Positions 9,703 to 20,681 of a DNA stretch of 56,095 nucleotides are shown here, piece after piece. The translations under genes and the position numbers were made by a program. The notes below the pieces were generated by a model. It did not search any database, was not told the origin of the DNA, and saw only the letters and a list, made by a program, of their open reading frames with translations. Source of the stretch: Scytalidium lignicola. Taxonomy: Eukaryota; Ascomycota; Leotiomycetes. The stretch is from positions 1 to 56,095 of the forward strand of contig NCSJ02000285.1 of NCBI GenBank assembly GCA_002812745.2. Direction: 5' to 3'. How positions within the stretch are numbered: position 1 is the first letter of the stretch; each line of letters starts with the position of its first letter.

Positions 9703-12632
9703 ATGGCAAGGTAAATTACCCATCGACCAATCCCCCTTTGTATACCGAGAAGCTCATGAACAATGCATTAGATACACCATCTTATCCCTGCCGTTTCGCA
9801 AGACAAACCATGTGTCTCTTTCTGCCGCTATTAAGCAATATATATCGGGTAAATATGATCAGCATCCTGATATGTTCAAACAAGATCTCGAGGTTATCGA
9901 CGCCCTAAGGAGGGATGCGGTCAATGTTGTGGAAGCCCATGTCAGTGGCATCAAAAAGATAGCTGCATATGCTGGACAGTTAACTTGGATGAGTGCGAAG
10001 TTCCCAATTGACGTAGGCCCTTCCCCAAACTTTTGCGAGCATATGTGGCTGTAGCTAAGTACCGTATGGCAGATTGGCGTCGAGTTCACTTGGTATCCAG
10101 CTCTTGGGTATAACACCGAGCGGCCAGTTTCCCAAAACAACCTCAAATTCGAAATCGCCAATGTTTTCTTTAATCTTGCCGCTCTATACTCTCAACTCGC
10201 CGTGGCTTCAAATCGGAGTACTACAGAAGGATTGAAAGCAGCCTGTAACTATTTTTGTGCCTCGGCGGGAGTCATATCGTATCTTAAGAGCAATGTGATA
10301 CCGGAACTTCGCACGGCCCCTCCAGAAGATATGGATGTCGCAACTCTCGAATCTCTTGAGCAATTGATGTTGGCACAGGCCCAGGAATGCTTCTGGCAGA
10401 AGGCAGTCATGGACAGATATAAGGATGCATCAATCGCAAAGCTTGCAGCGAAGGTTTCTGATTTCTACATCGAGGCTGCTGACTGGGGCGTAAAAAGCCA
10501 AGCCATCAGTTCTACGTGGATCCATCATGCTACCGCCAAGCATAATCATTTTGCTGCTGCTGCTCAGTTTCGCCAGTCTCTTGATTGCTTGGAGAAAAGG
10601 AAATATGGAGAGGAAGTAGCTAGACTCAAAGATAGTATCCTTTGCGTCAATGAAGCTCTCCAGGAGTCTAGTTATATCCATCCCGAGGTATTGGCTGATT
10701 TAAAAGGACTGAAATCAAAGGTGCAAGAGGACTTGAAAAGAGCGGAGAAAGACAATGATATGATATACCTCCGTATTATTACCTCCCTTTTTTTACTCTT
10801 GGGAAACACTACTAACTTCTTCTCAGAACCGGTACCACCAAAGTCGGAGCTCAAAAAGCTTGATCGTGCAAACATGGCTATTGCTAGGGTTCCCAAGGAA
10901 GTTTCGGATCCTGCTGAGTTTATTGGTCATGATAAAGAGTTTGGTCCACCATTATTCGAGAAACTGGTGCCTTTTGCTGTGCACATAGCTGCCAGTATTT
11001 ATGAGGAACGGCGAGATCGCTTAGTAAATAACAATATCATCGACGAGCTAGAGCTTCTCACCACAACTATACATGATACCCTCCAGTCACTTAACCTACC
11101 AGGCTCCCTCCAGGCATTGGAAAAACCTCTTGGATTACCACCCAGTCTTCTAGCGCATGCACAAGAGATTAGACAAGCGGATGCGATGAGGCGGCTAGAA
11201 CGGTGCTTTTCAGATACAGAGAAGTTAAAAACGTCTATTCGCGGTATACTAGATGAAAGTAAATCTATATTACAGTCTGAAGAATCTGAAGATCAGAGGC
11301 TGCGCTTGAGATACGGAACAGAGAGGTGGACTCGACCCGACACCAAGATCGCAGCTGAAAAGTTATGCAACCAACTGAACGAAATAGACGGATACCTCAA
11401 AAGTGCCGCGAGCAGCGATGCACTTGTTCAACAGAAATATCAAGGATGTGAGGAGGCTTTGGGAATACTAACCAGCTCTGATCGTGAGATCGGAAACTTT
11501 GTACCAAGCAGTCGCCGTGTTGAGATCCCTGCGAGCCTTGAGACTGAAGTATCACGATTACGGAACACGCTCAATGATGTTAGCAGGTTTGAGTCTAGAC
11601 GACGGCGTAAAATTGAAGCATTACGAGAGAAGGCAAAGAAAGATGATATCAACGCCAGTATATTACAAGAAACAGCTCGATTGGAGCGGGCTTATCCTGG
11701 TCAAGCAGTTGTACCGGCTCACTTTGAAGATTTCTTCGAGCGAAGACTAAGAAAATATGACGAAGATGTGGAATCTGTGAAACGGGACAGCGAGGAACAG
11801 GAACAGTTAATGTCGACATTGCGTGAGGCTAATGCTTCATTCCTAGCAGGGAGGAAAGGCGATACTAGTTCTCGTGAACGGGAGCAAGCTTTACAGACAC
11901 TGGAGAATGCGTTCTTCAAGTATAAGGAGATTGTTGGTAATCTAGATGCGGGGAGGAAATTTTATAACGATTTAAGTAAAATCGTGGGAAGATTTCGGGA
12001 TGATTGTAGGGCCTTTCTCTACGAGAGACAACAAGAGGCTAGTGCGCTTGAGAAGTAAGTTGTTCCCTTTTCTTTGCACCATGCTCTGTGCTTTACCTTC
12101 TCTCGATAATCGCCTACCTTGAAATACGCATCATGGGTGAAATAGTTTCCTTTCGGGGTCCTTAAAGGTCATCTCGTTAATCGAGACCTTGCTTAAGGAT
12201 GTAGTTGTCCAAGCAAGAGCTGCCTCGTATTCCTTCAAGTTATTGCATGCACCCATTAATCCATTACTAATACCCATTTATAGTGAAATTAATCTCCCGC
12301 CGCTATCCTCACTCTCGATACACCAGCATCCTACTCCTGGCAACGAATTCTCAACTTCACCTCCCCCGGTGTCTTATAACGCTCATAGTATCCCGCAGAG
12401 TCCTGGCCAACGTCAACATCAACCCATCCAAGCCCCAGTACCTACGAGAGGCGCTGTATCCCCTATACAACCGCCGCCCTCAATTGTGCCTGCAATGTGG
12501 TCGCCAGAGATGGGGATCAAGTTCGGTGGAGCAACTGCTAATAGTCCTAGCGGTGTGCAAAATCCCCCACAACAGGTGAGACCGACGAAGGGTGGGGCTT
12601 GGGATCCAAGTATGGGCGTTAGGTTCGGATAA
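9703..12632 (+). CDS. palA: pH-response regulator PalA/Rim20 (BRO1-domain ESCRT adaptor)
   Basis: Four exons (9703-9710, 9772-10012, 10073-12054, 12284-12632) join to 859 codons. The first exon is only ATGGCAAG; splicing gives an N terminus MARYTILSLPFRKTNHVSLS, matching the conserved BRO1 start. The BRO1 domain spans roughly residues 3-390, including DALRRDAVNV, GVEFTWYPALGYNT and FEIANVFFNLAALYSQLA. A helical V-shaped domain follows to about 740, then a Pro/Gln-rich tail. Family knowledge: PalA binds the receptor-arrestin and PacC/Rim101 side and the ESCRT-III subunit Vps32/Snf7 at endosomes, promoting PacC cleavage at alkaline pH. The last intron is long (229 bp) with a clear TTACTAAT branch site. 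The final 50 residues carry two similar motifs, WSPEMGIKFGG and WDPSMGVRFG. Introns end in AG at 9771, 10072 and 12283, and phases match throughout. Confidence 0.95.
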
Positions 12633-15386
12633 TCAATTGAAATAGAATACTTTAAATCAATCACCGCCCTTTTGGAAATGCTTGGCTAAAAAAGACAGCC
12701 GGATGACCGAGTACTATTGGTAGAAGACCAAATAAATACTTAGGAGAAAATGGCCGATTAATAACTGTATGAATTGTTGAGCGAATGCATTTTGTGGGCG
12801 TATCACAGTTCGTTTAAAGATTCCCGTGCACATGGCGGTCTAGAGTTGGATATATAGCTAGGTCATGTATCAATAGGACCTCCTAATTCAAATCCTCTGT
12901 TCTAGCCAATGCCAAGGGAATAAATAAATACTACAACAGGTTCCACTATTCCTTTTCTTCCCCTATTGCTTCTGTATAACCGCAGTTTCCTCGTATTTAC
13001 TGCAGTGATACTCCGTACTTATTCCCATAAACACTTATGAAACCTCGCATGACTTGCCTTTACTAATAGTTGATGTGGTGGTAGACGTCCGAAAGCAAAT
13101 CTCAATCCTGCCATAGCTACCTTAGCGCGGAGTACCAGAGATCTGGGCTTCGAGGTCCGTCTCATCCTGGTGTTTAGTAACCCCTTGCACATAAGTTGAA
13201 CCAATATTTTAAGATGCAGTAAAATACGGTACTGTCTCAGACAGGATGGAGAATTTCATATACCCGGCATACAACCTAGGGTCTATTCTCCTTATTTCTT
13301 CCCCTTTGCAGTGTAGCTATAGATAGATTTATGAGTGTTTGTCCCATTCAAGATACCCATCCTATTGCGGGTATATGCATTATCTGCATGGAGAATCCAG
13401 AGATCGAAATAATGAAGTTAAGTTGGTGGTATAATGTACACATTATGCTATTTCGAGAGTATACAATTTGCTATAAGTTCGAAACGGTGATAACTCATCG
13501 TTTTAGCGTCTATATCATTTTCTTTCAAGACTACCTAAACACCGGAACAAGCTAAGCAGTTTCTCGGATATGCGCATAAATAATAGTTTTGGAAATGGAG
13601 TTCTTTGCCACTCTAAGCGCCTGATTCATTTACCAAAATGTCACATTCAGTAGTCAATCTGAGGGAAAGCAGCTATATTTTCTGCACGGCGGGCACAGCC
13701 ATAGATGATATATGCATTCACGCGTTACCGTGCCCAATTGTTTACTAGCTATGTATACAGTATACAGGAAAGCTAGTATTCGTTCCACTCCACAGTACAG
13801 GATATAGGGGCGCTTTGGAGAGTACAGTTCTGCCTGCATTAGATACGGCAATTCGGGATGAGGAGTCATCCAGTGCTTTGAGAACGTAGTGTGTACGATT
13901 AAGAGACGCCTCGGCAAAGGAGAGGTCGTGAAGACGGATGATTTCCCTCCGCCATCAACTAACATTGACTCCTTTTCACATCAGCACTCTCTTTGCCATG
14001 GAAGGCGGCTTGGTGACGGTGTAGAAGAGAGAGCAGATCACTACAGCTAGGGCGTTCTCGAAGAAGAATGGCTTTGACAATTAAATATATGCGGGGGCAT
14101 TAGAAGACGTTCACGAAAGACATCACAATAAGCAAACTACTCAACAGATCTGGAAAGGGTTAGATGGCGGATGATTCGGGTACCTGCCAAGGGAGGCACA
14201 AGCCTTAGCCGCGACATGTACCTTCATTACTGAGCTTCCGTTGGCCCAAGCTTCTTGTTTCCCACCAAGCATCCGAAATCAAACGTCGCACACACAACCT
14301 AGAGGAACTGAACGATTAGGAGATCCGGGGAGCGATCAACCCAAGCTAGTCAGGTTTACTCCATGATCGCTTTGCTCCTATTGTACTATCACTTTTCAAA
14401 CTGACTTAGGTCCATGTAGAAGTGAATCTAGAGAATATCCAAACAGACAAGCCAACCGTGTCAATCCACCTCATTCTAACGCTCTCTGCTGTTCATGTTC
14501 TCAGCCCAATATTCCACAAGAGTCATAGACGACCTGCTTGCAGGGGCTTGCAGAATGGCCTAGTTCAGCGCTGAAAGGCCCGTATGGGTCTGGCCGTTGA
14601 AGGAGTAAGCCACATGGCTGAACTCTAAGCCTTCAGTTTCTTTTCCGCCGAATAGTTCTATATCGGATCCATTGATCCCTACAGTATCGGTTTAAAGCAA
14701 TTCCTTTTTGGAAGTCTGAACTCTATGGCGTTGATACCCCAGACCCAGAGTTATTTTTTTGTCAGCGGTTTAGTTCAACGGGTACCAAAGTCATCGATCA
14801 TGAGTATCATATTAGCTCAAACCCCTTCAATTTAGATAATGCAGGAGCTCAAGGTATTTTTGAGCTAAGGGATCAGGTCTAGGACTTCTTCATATTTCTT
14901 ATATCTAAAATCTAGACCATCGAGAGCCGATTTTTCCAGCTTATCGTCGTTCTGCTATTTCGTTTTCAGCTCCTTTCCATATCTGGTTCTTGTACGCAAA
15001 GTCAAGGCTAGTCTCATCAGTACCTCCATTGTACACGGAGTCAATCTTAATTCAGGGTAGCTCTTCTTTCCCTGAAATCATCTTTGTTCTCCACTAGAAA
15101 TATGCAAAGTGATCCTTATAGTTCTGATCAGCGGTCCCGTGGAGGCTTGATTCTCCAGTGTCTCATGGCCTTTAATGGTTCAACCTAGATTATGGAAGCT
15201 ATACTCGCTAGGGCGTAGCTGCATGATGTTGACGGGTAGTCGTTAATCTCCACTGCCATGTTGTTCCGCTGTTCAAACCAACTTGCGATGGTTACGTTGA
15301 ATGTTGCAGGAAACTAACCACAGAAGCGAGATATGTGATGCTTCGACAATAGCTGATCATCTCAGGAGAATGACACTGCATTGAAA
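12633..15386. other. Long intergenic, possible gene remnants
   Basis: No intact gene was found in about 2.7 kb. Reading the minus strand between about 15100 and 14000 gives several 20-40-residue stretches that look protein-like but are broken by many stops. A 103-residue minus ORF at 13654-13965 has no recognisable domain. The composition suggests decayed coding sequence more than promoter DNA, but no family could be assigned. Confidence 0.35.
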
Positions 15387-15388
15387 TC

Positions 15389-15426
15389 TATAAGAACAGA
15401 TCTCTCGTCCTCGGTTTTCTCTTTTT
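15389..15426 (+). promoter_or_regulatory. Probable core promoter of hydrophobin gene
   Basis: A TATAAG element at 15389-15394 is followed by a CT-rich tract at 15401-15426, about 140-175 bp upstream of the hydrophobin ATG. This spacing and order are typical of strongly expressed ascomycete genes. The call rests on pattern only; the transcription start is not mapped. Confidence 0.4.
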
Positions 15427-15562
15427 CATTATCAGCAAGATCATCAGCTCTCAAATTCATTCACAGCTCTTCAGCATCGTCGTTATTAAAGCATCAACAG
15501 TCACATTCTTTTAGTTCATTTTTATAGGATTAATTAATTCATCCCCAAAAACATCAATCAAA

Positions 15563-16304
15563 ATGCAAATCAAAAAGACAACCGTCCTCGCTGTCGCGAT
15601 CACCGTCTTTGGCACTCAAGCCAGACCAACCGCGGAGCCTCAAGATCTCAGTGGACTGACTGGTGCTCTCAGTGGTGTTCTAAGCACTGTCACCAGCGCT
15701 GTCGGCTCTCTCGTCAGCGGCGTTACTGGCCTCGCCAGCAGCCTTCCTGCTGGCACTGGCACTACCCCCGTTACTACTCCTGCTACCGGAGGAGACTACG
15801 GCTCCTACGGCTATGGCTCTGGTTCTGGCACTGGCACTGGCACTAATTCCGCACCACCTCCAAGTGGCAGCGGCACTGGTAGCGGCTCTGGCTCTGGCTC
15901 CGGCTCTGGATCTGGCTCCGGCTCTGGGTCTGGCTCCGGCTCTGGCTCTGGCTCCGGCTCTGGCTCTGGCTCCGGCTCTGGCTCTGGCTCTGACAACAGC
16001 ACCACTGTCATTAGTGGTAACGTTGCTTCTTGCCCAACAGAGAGCGATGAGTACTGCTGCAACCAATCCGGTGACTCTCTCGGCTTGGACTGCCTCGTCC
16101 AGTCCGTTATGGGTATCGGCTCTACCTGCACTACCCAGACTATCTGCTGCGTCAACAACGGTGGAGTAAGTTAAACCCCAATCTCTTCACTCATGCCAAC
16201 ATATACTAACAATACTCTTAATTTAGACCCAAAGTTGCCAAGCCACCAACGGTATCGCCATTACCGTTCCCATCACCCTCGGTGGTATCAACCTCAACCT
16301 ATAG
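15563..16304 (+). CDS. Hydrophobin with long Gly-Ser tract
   Basis: Two exons (15563-16165 and 16227-16304; intron 61 bp with TACTAAC branch site) encode 226 residues. A signal peptide covers about residues 1-20. A Ser/Thr/Gly/Val-rich region with amphipathic heptad-like repeats follows, then a Tyr/Gly patch and a Gly-Ser repeat of about 45 residues. The C-terminal domain has the eight-cysteine hydrophobin order C-CC-C-C-CC-C. Spacing is C-7-CC-10-C-11-C-5-CC-8-C, the eighth Cys and the hydrophobic tail ([15 protein letters not shown]) being supplied by exon 2. Hydrophobins are secreted and self-assemble at air-water interfaces on spores and aerial hyphae. The CC-10-C gap is shorter than standard class I, while the other spacing is unlike classical class II, so class assignment is open. 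Without splicing the protein would lose its last cysteine. Confidence 0.88.
15874..15992 (+). repeat. Gly-Ser-coding minisatellite within hydrophobin
   Basis: The tract is built from tandem hexamers GGCTCT and GGCTCC with a few GGATCT or GGGTCT variants. It encodes alternating Gly-Ser for about 40 residues between the Tyr/Gly patch and the cysteine domain. Such in-frame hexamer arrays are prone to length change by slippage or recombination without disturbing the reading frame. Confidence 0.9.
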
Positions 16305-17820
16305 ACGACATCAACTTGAGGATGGTGCAATTTATTCAATTCGCTCTCTTCACTTGCACAGTGAGGCGTTTGGGAGGGATAATTCTGAAAGGGTGGAAAG
16401 TGTAATAATGCATAAGCAAGCCATGTCCTTTCTGTGTTGTTAAACTTCGGTGTATGTCCTGTGTCTGTGTGAATGCTGATTGAGTTGGAGAACTTTTTTC
16501 AATTGACGTCCTTGGCTTGACGGACCTGTTTTTTTCACGGGACTTTAGATGGAGTTTTTTCCTACATTAATAACTATAACCACGTCAACGTTGATGTTGA
16601 TCTTGAATTTTTTTTTCCCCTAGTTTTGAGCGGTGCCGTTTGTGATATGTAATATATACGCAATAATAGATCGAAATCTTTTAATCATTATACCTTGAAG
16701 TCTGTTTCTGTGGAAACAGTGTACTCACTATACACACTATGATAGCAGCAAATAGATCTTCTCACATATTAAGGAAATCAAATGGTGTCCTTGTATCATT
16801 ATTTAAATGCCATATATCTTTTCGTAGACTAATTCATCGCCAGCATGTAGAGACAGAACTGCTACTATAGCATGATTGCACACCTACCATACTGTTCTCT
16901 GGGATGATAAACATATCTCTTGTAAAATATTCGATTAACTCCCCCCATCATAAGAGATTTGAGGAAATTATCAAAGATTGGATGCGGTCAGGAAATATAT
17001 GATTTATCTTGGTTATATAACTTTTACTTTTAAGGATCAGAGACACACACGGTCAGTATTGTATAAAATACTATTCAATTCCAATATCTCTTTTTATGTG
17101 TGTGTGTATGGTTGGGGGAGAGGACATTGAATAAATATTCGTTTGTGAAATATAAAATATCCCTTGAACGTAAACGTAAGAGTTTTTTTTTTTGAAAATA
17201 CATAGACAATACATCTTGCTTAATTGGATCTGAGATATAGCTTTTTNAGGACTACGACTTTATTATTATATCATCGTTTTTGAAAATGTGGTTTTCTATT
17301 GGCAAAAATAAAAATAAAAATATATATACAATACGTGTAATAATATGCTAGGTTTTTAAAACATTTTATTTCAGAAAGAAGATTCAACTTCGACAGAAAT
17401 GCGATAATATAGCATAATCTCTTTCTAATTATGGCCCTTCTAGTAAAGAGAGAAAGAAAAAAAGCTACTTACTACGTAGCCATTGCTTTTAGAACTAAAT
17501 AAGAGGTGATGAATTGCTACTTCTCATTTTCACGATCCCGGCCTTCTCTACAGATACATATACACGAAAGATTAGTGATGGAATCTAAAATACTATATTT
17601 ACTGATAGCAATGAGATATATATCTGAGTCATTACTGTGAGAAGTCTATGTGTATGTCAAGAAATATAATACCTTAGGAAGAGGTCAATACACATAAGTA
17701 TAAGGGATCTCATGGGGGAGGGCGTTCGAACGCCTCGATACAATATATCTAAAATATGGAAGAAAACAACCGCAAAGCTTTCAATTTAATTAGGCCTACA
17801 TCTATCTATACCCGTATCTA
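16305..17820. other. AT-rich intergenic
   Basis: This is strongly AT-rich sequence with no ORF worth calling. It starts with the hydrophobin 3' untranslated region. A single N lies at 17247 at the end of a T run. No inverted terminal repeats or transposase fragments were noticed. Confidence 0.55.
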
Positions 17821-18198
17821 TCAAGAGCTATTGCGCTCGAGGAGTGAAGAGAGATGAACCATAAAATCTTTCGGAATCGATCCTTTCATAGCCTTCAAAT
17901 TGCCTCCTCCTTGAAACCATCCACAACTCAGAGCATCAACACCACCCCCGCCACCAACACGATCCAGCTGGTACAGTACTAAGAATAAGCCAGATCCAAA
18001 CTCCGAATTCCCGACCCTCCCACCATAATCACCCAAACCCCCCACGATAAATGGGCTCTCAGATCCCCGCGGAGGCCCTCTCAGAAGTCCCGCGGCGCAC
18101 AGACCCAACGCATAACAATCAGCATCTACGCTACTTCCCCGTGCCCTCGATCTAAATTCCACCTTGAAAAAAGGTGGAATGCATGAACTGCCATTCAA
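17821..18198 (-). CDS. Doubtful Gly-rich hypothetical ORF
   Basis: This 125-residue frame begins at the only ATG available and has no domain I recognise. The middle is Gly-rich (GGLGDYGGRVGNSEFGSGLF) with short hydrophobic stretches. Another minus-strand ORF overlaps its start in a different frame, across the N at 18217. It could be one exon of a lineage-specific gene or chance coding. It lies isolated in a gene-poor region and is reported only because the frame stays open through locally GC-richer DNA. Confidence 0.18.
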   Translation of the reverse strand: MNGSSCIPPFFKVEFRSRARGSSVDADCYALGLCAAGLLRGPPRGSESPFIVGGLGDYGGRVGNSEFGSGLFLVLYQLDRVGGGGGVDALSCGWFQGGGNLKAMKGSIPKDFMVHLSSLLERNSS

Positions 18199-20135
18199 AA
18201 ACTAAAAAACAAAAAANCAAAAAACACACAAAGTCCACCAAAAAATCGGAGTGATCTGACTCAGGCCTTAAGGACGTTTCTCCTCGTTCAAGAAGAAATT
18301 CAGTTAAGATCTCCACACCTTCAGATCCACGTGGGAGACACACGGAGTTTGGCAGTTTGTACCACACTGCACTCACTGCACTGCACTGCACTGACCGGTG
18401 GCCCCCTGTGCCTCCAAGGATGTAGAGAACGCTCAGACTCCTTATCTGGTGGCTTATAAGTTAATTGTAGAAAAGCCGGACGAGTGCCGGAAAATGTGTT
18501 ACAATAGTGGGGTTTTGGGGGGGAGGGGACCGGTTAGTTGATCCCGGGAGTATTCTATTCATGGATATGTGGACGCTATGATGCTGTGAGTGTAACAGCT
18601 TATTTGTAAGGATCTTTTCAAACCATTGAACAATATCCCACGTGGAGAGAAGTACTGTAATAAAGAACCCTTAGAGAGAGAGGGGAAATAAGATATATTG
18701 AAGCGGGTGCGACGGATGCATTGAGGAGGGCAGAAGCAATTTGCAGCTTTTGTATCCCCCTCAGACCCCAGGTTGATTAAGCTTGTCAGGGCCACAGTTA
18801 TATACGGGGATATTGTCCATTTAAAATCCTTCATTCTCCTAAAACGGAGATAATTGTAAGGTAACGCTAAAAGTGGTTCAAAATGACTTATGGGGTCCGA
18901 GGGGGATAGTTGTAGTGCTTGCTGGCTGGAGTGCTTCCTTGGGTAAATGTATGGTGTGATCATAATAGTAGAGCCAAGTATATACTATATATGTCTAGAG
19001 TTTTGTCAAATAGTACTTTGTGCATTGGGAAAGTAGATTGGATCGGGTCCTTTTCTACGACCAAGATCTTATTGTTAATGTTTTCCTGTGATGGTTTCAA
19101 GAAACTCATCTAGTTTCACATTGTCAAAGGATCCTTCCTGCTAGACATTTGAAAAGAAATCATTTTATTAAAGTCTTCCTTGAATGCTTAGACATGTCCT
19201 ACTCTATATATCATAATAGATAAGGAGAAATCTTGGAGATTTCCCCCGCATGCGCTCACTTGCAGCACATCGATCAGGGAGCAGCCTGGAGGGGGCCTGG
19301 GCCAACTCAACAGACCTCTAACACCTAATGTTTGCGTGACGTAGAACCAAGCAACTTGCTACCCACCCATACAAACCTGTAGGGCACAGACAACTAAAAG
19401 AGACATTGTCTTCTACCTCTACGGCACTTAATCTAAGGCCACCAATTTGGTGACGTAGGCAAAATGCTCAGGGGCCGGTCTATTGCTTTCCTCAAGCTCA
19501 AGATGAGGGTAGTAATAGTAGTAGTAGCAGCGTATTAGCTTCAAATGGTCTAGAATATATATGCTAGCTTGAATTGCTGTAATTGATCTAACCAAAAACA
19601 TAACCAAATAAAAAAGGAAGTAAAGAATCCAAAAAAAAAAAACTTTCGTATATACGCATCTCAGAGCTTGAGGGCTAATATACTATCGTACCTTCAGACC
19701 TTTCGAAATTTAGTATGCTGAGTTATTTAAACTAATAATTAGTCATGTAATTACTATCCCCTCGACTGCCAGAGATGGAGTAACTTATAAAATTCACTCT
19801 AACCGTTACTCTGACCAAAACATTGAAAGTTCAAAGCAAAAATTACATAAATGAAAATTTAACACATCAAATATTGCAAAAGGTCCGAGAGCCTAGTCTT
19901 GTACACTTATACATACCCCTACAGTATTACAGTACTGTAGAGATCTTAAAAGCTCCCCCGCAACGATAGCAGAGCCGTCGCATTTCAACTTTTCAAGGCT
20001 GGAGAAGGGGCGTGTGGGGTAATCGAGGAAAAGAAAACAAAAGCAAAAAAANGAAAAAAAAAGAAAAAGGTAGCACGATAGATACCGAGGATATCGGTAA
20101 CTTATTATTTTTTTGGTGTGATGTGATGAGACATT
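18199..20135. other. Intergenic with simple repeats
   Basis: This is gene-poor DNA. It includes a short array of CACTG/CTGCA units at about 18365-18392, a GTA trinucleotide patch near 19510-19528, and a perfect palindrome ACAGTACTGT at 19929-19938. A 134-residue minus ORF at 18559-18963 shows no domain. Ns at 18217 and 20052 sit in A runs. Confidence 0.5.
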
Positions 20136-20681
20136 TCAGGTTACCTCCATCGTCGATCTTACGTACGGCAGAATTGAAAGAACACAAGTAACACCGAAGA
20201 GAAGGAGGAGATTTAGCACAACCCGCAACCCGCTGAATAATACCTGAGTAAATGAGCACGCCATGCTGATCATCGTTGTTAGGCGTGTTAGGTGACCTCG
20301 GCAGCGAAAGGCAACTCTACAGTAGAGAAGGATACGATGGAGCTTTTGGAAGCGCGATGCCGTGAGTTGTGATCGAGCGTGTGCTAGGACAAAGTCGAAG
20401 TAAATGGTAGTGATGAAGATCCAGAAGAACTTGTCCCTTTGCGGAAAAGTCTGGGTGTGTCCAGAGCTGTTTTGCCCGACGGCGGAACTAATACTCTCAG
20501 ACCCAGCCTGAGGCCGGAAACTCGAGATCCCGCATGGAAGAGCATTTCTCACATTTTGCAGATCATCATTATCCTCTTGCCCGCACTCCTCCTCCAGAAC
20601 ATCAGATAAGGTACACGCTTCTTGCCCCCACCCAATTGGAGACGATTCCGCTGTGACAAGTACTGGAACGGTTGGTTTCAT
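20136..20681 (-). CDS. Hypothetical protein, low support
   Basis: This is a 181-residue frame of unknown family. The first 90 residues are acidic and polar (for example LEEECGQEDNDDLQN). The last 60 contain one strongly hydrophobic segment (VVLNLLLLFGVTCVLSILPYV) that could be a membrane helix. No homologous motif was recognised. A CT-poor, T-run-rich sequence with an N lies just upstream. It may be an orphan gene or part of a longer spliced gene. Confidence 0.22.
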   Translation of the reverse strand: MKPTVPVLVTAESSPIGWGQEACTLSDVLEEECGQEDNDDLQNVRNALPCGISSFRPQAGSESISSAVGQNSSGHTQTFPQRDKFFWIFITTIYFDFVLAHARSQLTASRFQKLHRILLYCRVAFRCRGHLTRLTTMISMACSFTQVLFSGLRVVLNLLLLFGVTCVLSILPYVRSTMEVT

